64,000 bases of DNA, from the NCBI GenBank assembly GCA_030770425.1, contig JASJFT010000117.1, positions 1 through 64,000 of the forward strand, read 5' to 3'. Below, piece by piece: positions 58,301-64,000 of the stretch. Both the position numbers and the translations under genes were made by a program. The stretch comes from Darksidea phi (taxonomy: Eukaryota > Ascomycota > Dothideomycetes > Pleosporales > Lentitheciaceae). The notes beneath the pieces are model-generated. The model searched no databases. It was not told where the DNA came from and worked only from the letters and a program-made list of their open reading frames with translations. How positions within the stretch are numbered: the first letter of the stretch is position 1; each line of letters begins with the position of its first letter.

Positions 58301-61300
58301 ATCTATTAGGCCCGGACCCCGTTTAATACCTTAACTATCTAGTAGGTAGAAATAGCTAACTATAATAGTAGAAGAAGGAACCCGATAAAGTAAAGTAGTA
58401 TAGCTACTAACTTAGGCCGAACCCTCTAAGGTAGAAAGCTATAAGGAATTTAGTTCCCTAAAAGGTAGTATAACTACGGAAAACTTTAAAAAAGTTATTA
58501 AGAATTAGTATATATTTAAGAAGAGAGAGAATATATTAGAAACTTAGCTTACGGAGTTAACCGTCTAACTTTAAAGGTATATAAGTAAACTATTAAAGTT
58601 TAAAAAACTAGAGAAGTTTAATAGAACTAGATTAAAGCTTAGAGGATTTTTAGCTAATATAATAATCTATCTTAATCTTAATAGAATAAAACTTCCTACT
58701 AAAAGTAATAAAGTATTATTTATAGTAGCTTAGTTTATAGGAAAAGCTATTACTTAGTTTAAAATATATCTAAACGAATAACTACGACTACTAAAGACTT
58801 AGCGAAGCGATGAAATAAAAGCTATCTTCTTAAGCTATAAATACTTTAAGAATAAGCTATATATTACCTTTAGAGATATCGATTCGGAAAGATTAATAGA
58901 ATAAAAAATTATATACCTTAGGTAGACGAAATCTACTACGACCTATATATTTAAGTTTAAATAACTTACTATAAAGATTTAATAGGGAGAAGTAGCCCTT
59001 ATATTATAATACTACGAAGGACTAAAAGACTATATCCGTTACGAAATAATTCGGATAGAACGACCCTAGACTATAAGAGAACTAATTAAATAAGCTATTA
59101 AGATCGACGATAACCTCTATCTTTAGAACCTAGAAAGAAAGGGGAAGGTCGAATTCTATAAAAAGAAGAAGAAAGAAAAATACTATAGACTAAAAGTAAT
59201 AGTCCTAGGGACTAGTCTAGAACCTAAGAAGAGAAAATAGAATCCTAAGAAATAAGAGCTTTATAAGAAGCGAGTATACTTTAAATACGAGAAGTAAGGA
59301 TACCTAGTAAAAGACTATAGATTAGGTCTAAGAAAAGAAAAACCCTAATATACCTAGTAGGGTAAAAGGGATAGAGTAGCTATAATATAAGAATATAATA
59401 CTATATATTAGACGACTTATATATATAACTAGTATAAGACGTACTACGAAGCTAAGTTAAATACTAGCTATTAACTATAGAAATAGCGGGTAGCTACGAC
59501 TTAGAAGTCTTAGAGGAGAGTTTCGTTCTTACTAAAAGTATAAAAAGAAGTACCTAAGAAAGGCTTATTTATAAAGTAGAAAGACTTTAATAACGCCCTA
59601 GATATACTATTATAAATAATTAATAATAATAATAAGTTCTTAGAACTAGAAGATAAAAACCTAGTTATAATATATAAGAACGCTAAATATCTATAGATAA
59701 TTTAACTATCTAAAGAAGAAATAGGACTAGTATTAGAACTCGATATAACTTATACTCGAGTCTTAAGATTTATAGAGAGAACTATAATATCTATAATAAT
59801 ATAAGAGATCTATAAAGAATAGTCTAAATCTTATCTAATATATCGACTATTTAAAGATTTTAAATAATAGGTTAAATAAAACTTTATTATTATAGATCTT
59901 ATACCTAATTAAGAAACTTAGAAAGAAATATAGTATATTATAAAAATAGTTAATAAAGAATAACTATAGTATATAGTAATTAAATAATAGATTTCCGTAT
60001 AAACGACCTCTATAAAATATAACGATTAGAGATATAAGGTTAATCTAAAGGATAACCTATAATATAAGATAAGATATCTAGTATATTTTAAGATTATATA
60101 AATCTCGTACGTATAAAAGGAATACTAACTCTACGAAGAAGTAAAATAAAAAAACGACTACTACCTAGTAAAGGACTATAATAAAAGAATTATCTAAGTA
60201 GTTATACTAGAAGTAGTATATAAATAGTAACGATCTAAGAATTAGTAATAAAAGGAATATATTAGAATTATACTAGGACTACTTCTACTATTAAACTATA
60301 TCTTAGGAAGACTATAGTACGAATATCTAAAAAATAAATATCTAAAATACGTTTAGACTAAGATTAATACGAAATATTAGTCTAAGAAGATAAGAATTTA
60401 AGGGATAGAAGAATAGGACTATATCTACCTCTAAAGAACCTACTAAGGAAGAAAGATTACTACTTTAATTAATAGTAGAGTTACTCGAAACTTTATTAGT
60501 AAGAACTTTATTTAACGAAAGAAGATTCTCTAATAGAAGAAACGATACCCTAGTATTATATATATTATTAAAGGAGAACTATTTAACGAATCTATAATAT
60601 ACGAAACTAAAGGTAAACTTAGCCTATAGGAATAGAAGAAAGAAAATAAAATACTCGATATAATTAAAATATTAGATAACTAAGATATAATCCTAGGGAT
60701 ACTATAGCTCTAAGAAGCCGATTCTTAGATTCGATAGATAAACTAATAAGTATTATTTCTATAATAGAATCTAGGCGTAACTTAAGAAGAGAATAATAAT
60801 ATTCTAGAATACTATAGGGAATAGGAAGAATTATTTTAAGAATCTAAGGAAAGCTTACCCTAGTACTAGCCCTAGGACTATACAATCCTACTATAGGAAG
60901 GAAAAACTCTAGAATTTAGACTAATTTATAAGTTAACTAAAGACGAGAAAAAGATTATAATAAAGTATCTCGAAGATAATCTTATAAAAAGATATATTTA
61001 ATATTTAAACTTACTTATAGGATACCTAGTTCTCTTTATACCTAAGAAAGGTACTATAGAACTATAATTATATATTAACTACTAAATACTTAATAATATT
61101 ACGATTAAGAACTAGTACCTTTTATCCCTAATATTAGAAATATAGGATTAATTAAGAAAAGCTAAATAGTTTACGTAACTAGATATTCGGAATATATATT
61201 ATTAAATTAGAATTAAGAAAGGCGAAGAATAGAAAATAGCTTTTAAAATAAAGAAAGGACTATATAAGTACTAAGTAATACCTTTTAGACTTACTAATAT

Positions 61301-64000
61301 ACCCGTAATATTCTAGGAATAGATTAATAATATTTTACGAAACTATCTTAATTAGTTCGTAATAGTATATCTTAATAATATTCTAATCTACTTTAAGACG
61401 GAGAAAGAATATAAAGAGTATATAAAGAAGGTTCTATAAACGCTTAAAGAAGTATAACTATATCTTTATCTACGAAAATATAAATTCTACGTATAAGAAA
61501 TAGAGTTTCTAGGATTTATTATTAGACTAGAAGAAATTAAAGTAGACCCGTAATAGATTAAAAAGATTAAAGAATAGCCTATGCTAAAAAATCTTAAGGA
61601 ACTATAATCTTTTCTAGGATTCTATAACTTCTATTAAAAACTAATACTATAATAGAGTATAATAACGGTACCCCTTATATAGCTTACTAGAAAAGACTAA
61701 CCTTTTAAATAAAAGGAAGAATACTAATAAGTCTTTAAAAAGATTAAAGAATAGTTTACTAAAGAATCTATAATTAAGATATATAACCCTAAAGAACTAT
61801 TAATTATTAAGACGAATATATTAGACTACGCGATAGGAGTAGTACTATTATAGAAAGATAATAAAGATAACCTTAGACTAGTATACTACTTCTTATAGAA
61901 GATATTACTAGCCGAACTTAACTATAATATCTATAATAAAGAATTACTAGTAATTATCGAAGCTTTAAAGGAATAGAGATCTAATCTATAGGAATCTAAA
62001 TACCCTATTACGATCTATACGAATTATAAGAATCTAATAGGATTCTTAATAAATAAACTTCTAATCGAAAGATAGATATAATAGGTATAAACCCTTACGA
62101 TCTACGATATTAGGATCGTATATACTAAGGGATTAGAAAATAAATAAGTAGACGCGCTTAGTAGAAGATCTAATTACTAAAGAATAGAGAAATCTAGTAT
62201 AGTAATTCTTAAACTATAACTAGACGGAACGATTACTTATAACCGCCCGAAGCTAGTAGGAATACGAGAAACGATACTCGAGCTAAAAGAAAACGAATAG
62301 ACTTAATAAATCTATATAGCTACTATAAAAGTAATAGATAAACGAAACGAAATTTAAGGAATAATCTAAGAAAAAGACGAAATTATTTATATATTCTAAA
62401 GGACCTATATACCTAAGATAATATAGAAGGAATTTATTAGATAATACTATAAGGTACTAGTATACGAATACTAAAAAGTAGAAAAAACCTTTAAATAATT
62501 AATAAGAACGTATTATTTTCTATATATAAGATAACTAGTAATATAAGTTCTTATAGAATATATAAACTATTACTATAATAAGTACGCTAAATATATACCC
62601 TATAGAATATTATAATTAATAGAAAATATAGAAGGACTATAGAAAATTATTACTATAGACTTTATTATATAGTTACTACGTTCTAAAGAACTAACGATAG
62701 AAGCGTTCTACGATACTATACTAGTAGTAGTAGATAAGTTTATAAAATATACTTACTTTATTCTATATATAGATAAAGGAAATATAGTAGAATAACTTAC
62801 CTATACCTTATTAAGATATATATTTAGCGAATATAGAATACTAAATAAGATTATCTTAGATAAAGACGTTAAGTTTATAGTAAAGTTTTAGTAGACCCTT
62901 ATAACTAAACTAGGAATAAAATATAATATATTAACTACCTATTATTTATAGATAGACGGGCTAACTAAACGAATAAACTAAATAGTAGAGTAATATCTTA
63001 GATATTATCTAAACTACTACTAGAATAACTAGGTTATACTTTTACCTATAGTATAATTTACGTATAATAGTTTATAATATAGTATAATAAAGATAATACC
63101 TTTTTTTATAAACTATAGAATCGAACTAGAAATATATAAGGAACCTAAGTAACTTTAGTCTTATAGCTAGAATAGAGAAGAAACGACGAAAATTATTCTA
63201 CGAATATACTAATAGCTTAAAGAAGATATAGAATTCCTTTAAAATAGAATAAGTAAGTACTATAATAAGAAGTAAAAGGAAGTACCTACTTTTAAAGAGG
63301 GAGAAAAGGTATAGTTACTATAAAAAAATATTAAGAGTAAGCGACCTAATAGTAAATTAGACTATACTAAGATCGAACCCTATAAGATTAAGAAATAAAT
63401 CTTACTTATAAACTACTAACTAAGACTATTCCTATAAATAAAAATCTATCCTATATTCTATATAAGTCTACTAAAAAAAATACTATAGAATACTAAACTA
63501 GTAGTATACGAAGTAGATATATATAGAGAAGATAATAAAGAATAGAAAGTAAAAGAAATCCTAGATAAGAATATTAGAAATAGAAAAAACTACTATCTAA
63601 TTTAATAGTAAGGGATAAATAAGAATAGAAAACTATAGAAATAAACCTAAGAACCTAAAGATAATCTTAATTATTCTAAGAAGTTTATAGAGTACTAAAA
63701 TTATAATCCTAAAGGAAATCTAAAGATAAGGTAAGCTTACCTTATAATAAGTTAAGAAGACTAGTATTATCTATAGTATAGCGCGAGATATTTAATAGAC
63801 TAGAAAGAGTAATACTATCTACGACGTTATAAGTAACGTCTAGAGCGATTAAAGGGGCCTTTAGATCCTCCTACTACTCTAACTACTAAAGCTCTACCTT
63901 CTCTTTATCTAGCTTAGCTTTTAACGCCCGGGATTACGCTACTAACTTCTTATAAAGGATTATCCTCTACTTCTCTAAATAATATACTCGTATCCGAGCC
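58300..64000 (+). mobile_element. Gypsy (chromovirus-type) LTR retrotransposon, RIP-mutated, runs off the window
   Basis: The plus strand reads as one Gypsy polyprotein through stops. Gag: LEKFNRTRLKLRGFLANI (58,610-58,665), then a zinc knuckle with all ligands changed (59,277-59,318). Reverse transcriptase: VTIKNRYLLSLI (about 61,100), LDIRNIYY, FVIVYLNNILIYFKTE (site Y-L-N-N at 61,368-61,379), FLGFIIRLEE. RNase H: LLIIKTNILDYAIGVVLL (about 61,800) and YNKELLVIIEALKE. Integrase: a zinc-domain relic near 62,450-62,580, TIDFII (62,650), ILDKDVKFIVKF (62,850), TYNSLQYSI (63,060). A chromodomain-like tail lies in 63,400-63,720. A purine-rich tract near 63,705-63,735 suggests the 3' LTR begins just after. 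No LTR pair is seen inside the window. Confidence 0.85.

Larger units (their letters stand above)
36950..64000. other. RIP-mutated AT-rich block, right
   Basis: As on the left, CA and TG are nearly absent from here to the window end. CG density changes in steps: low in 37,200-37,950, 39,810-44,828 and 52,190-56,600; high in 37,951-39,806, 44,829-52,184 and 56,640-64,000. Several steps coincide with the ends of recognisable elements, so this is a layered nest of insertions. No intact gene is present. Confidence 0.93.

Overview
This window looks like nuclear DNA of a filamentous ascomycete (Pezizomycotina; a Dothideomycete is my best guess, not proven). Short GT-AG introns with CTAAC or CTGAC branch sites, HET-domain, NACHT-type WD40 and ankyrin genes, a fungal HNH nuclease and Ty3/Gypsy, Helitron and pogo/Fot-like elements all point there. 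The strongest signal is repeat-induced point mutation (RIP). Bases 1 to about 13,605 and about 36,960 to 64,000 contain almost no CA or TG dinucleotides and read as AT-rich elements full of stops, while a GC-balanced island of about 23 kb lies between them with sharp edges.

Left AT block (1-13,605): the end of a repeat that recurs at 24.7-25.1 kb and 42.8-43.3 kb, a RIP-destroyed Helitron (about 2.5-7.2 kb, + strand), and several degenerate tandem arrays (9.2-13.1 kb).

Island (13,606-36,960): genes that look intact are a Cys/RING-type protein (14.6 kb), a three-exon small secreted ten-cysteine protein resembling a fungal effector (16.7-17.3 kb, minus strand, too split to appear as one open frame), a HET-domain protein lacking its N-terminal motif (18.5 kb), an aminoglycoside-phosphotransferase-like kinase (25.1 kb), a small kinase-like gene (33.0 kb) and a two-exon HNH endonuclease (35.5-36.7 kb). 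Between them are broken gene copies: an SRP-receptor alpha subunit pseudogene, a WD40 tail, a second HET fragment joined tail-to-tail to an ankyrin fragment, a basic repeat-edge gene, a small Cys-rich gene and the chromodomain end of a Gypsy element. Many of their stops are TGG-to-TAG or CAA/CAG-to-TAA/TAG, the changes RIP makes. The island therefore seems to hold both live genes and duplicated copies that RIP has touched.

Right AT block (36,960-64,000): a complete pogo/Fot-like DNA transposon with long inverted repeats (37,951-39,806), a complete Gypsy element with two 435-bp LTRs and a 5-bp target duplication (44,829-52,184, minus strand) inserted in an older, more heavily mutated Gypsy (RT at about 55.3 kb, + strand), and a third Gypsy (about 58.3 kb to the window end, + strand) in which gag, RT, RNase H, integrase and a chromodomain-like tail can still be read through the stops.

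Combined picture: a compartmentalised genome in which HET/NLR-type recognition genes and an effector-like gene sit in a small island between RIP-silenced transposon blocks. Functions are inferred from motifs read by eye; no database search was possible.
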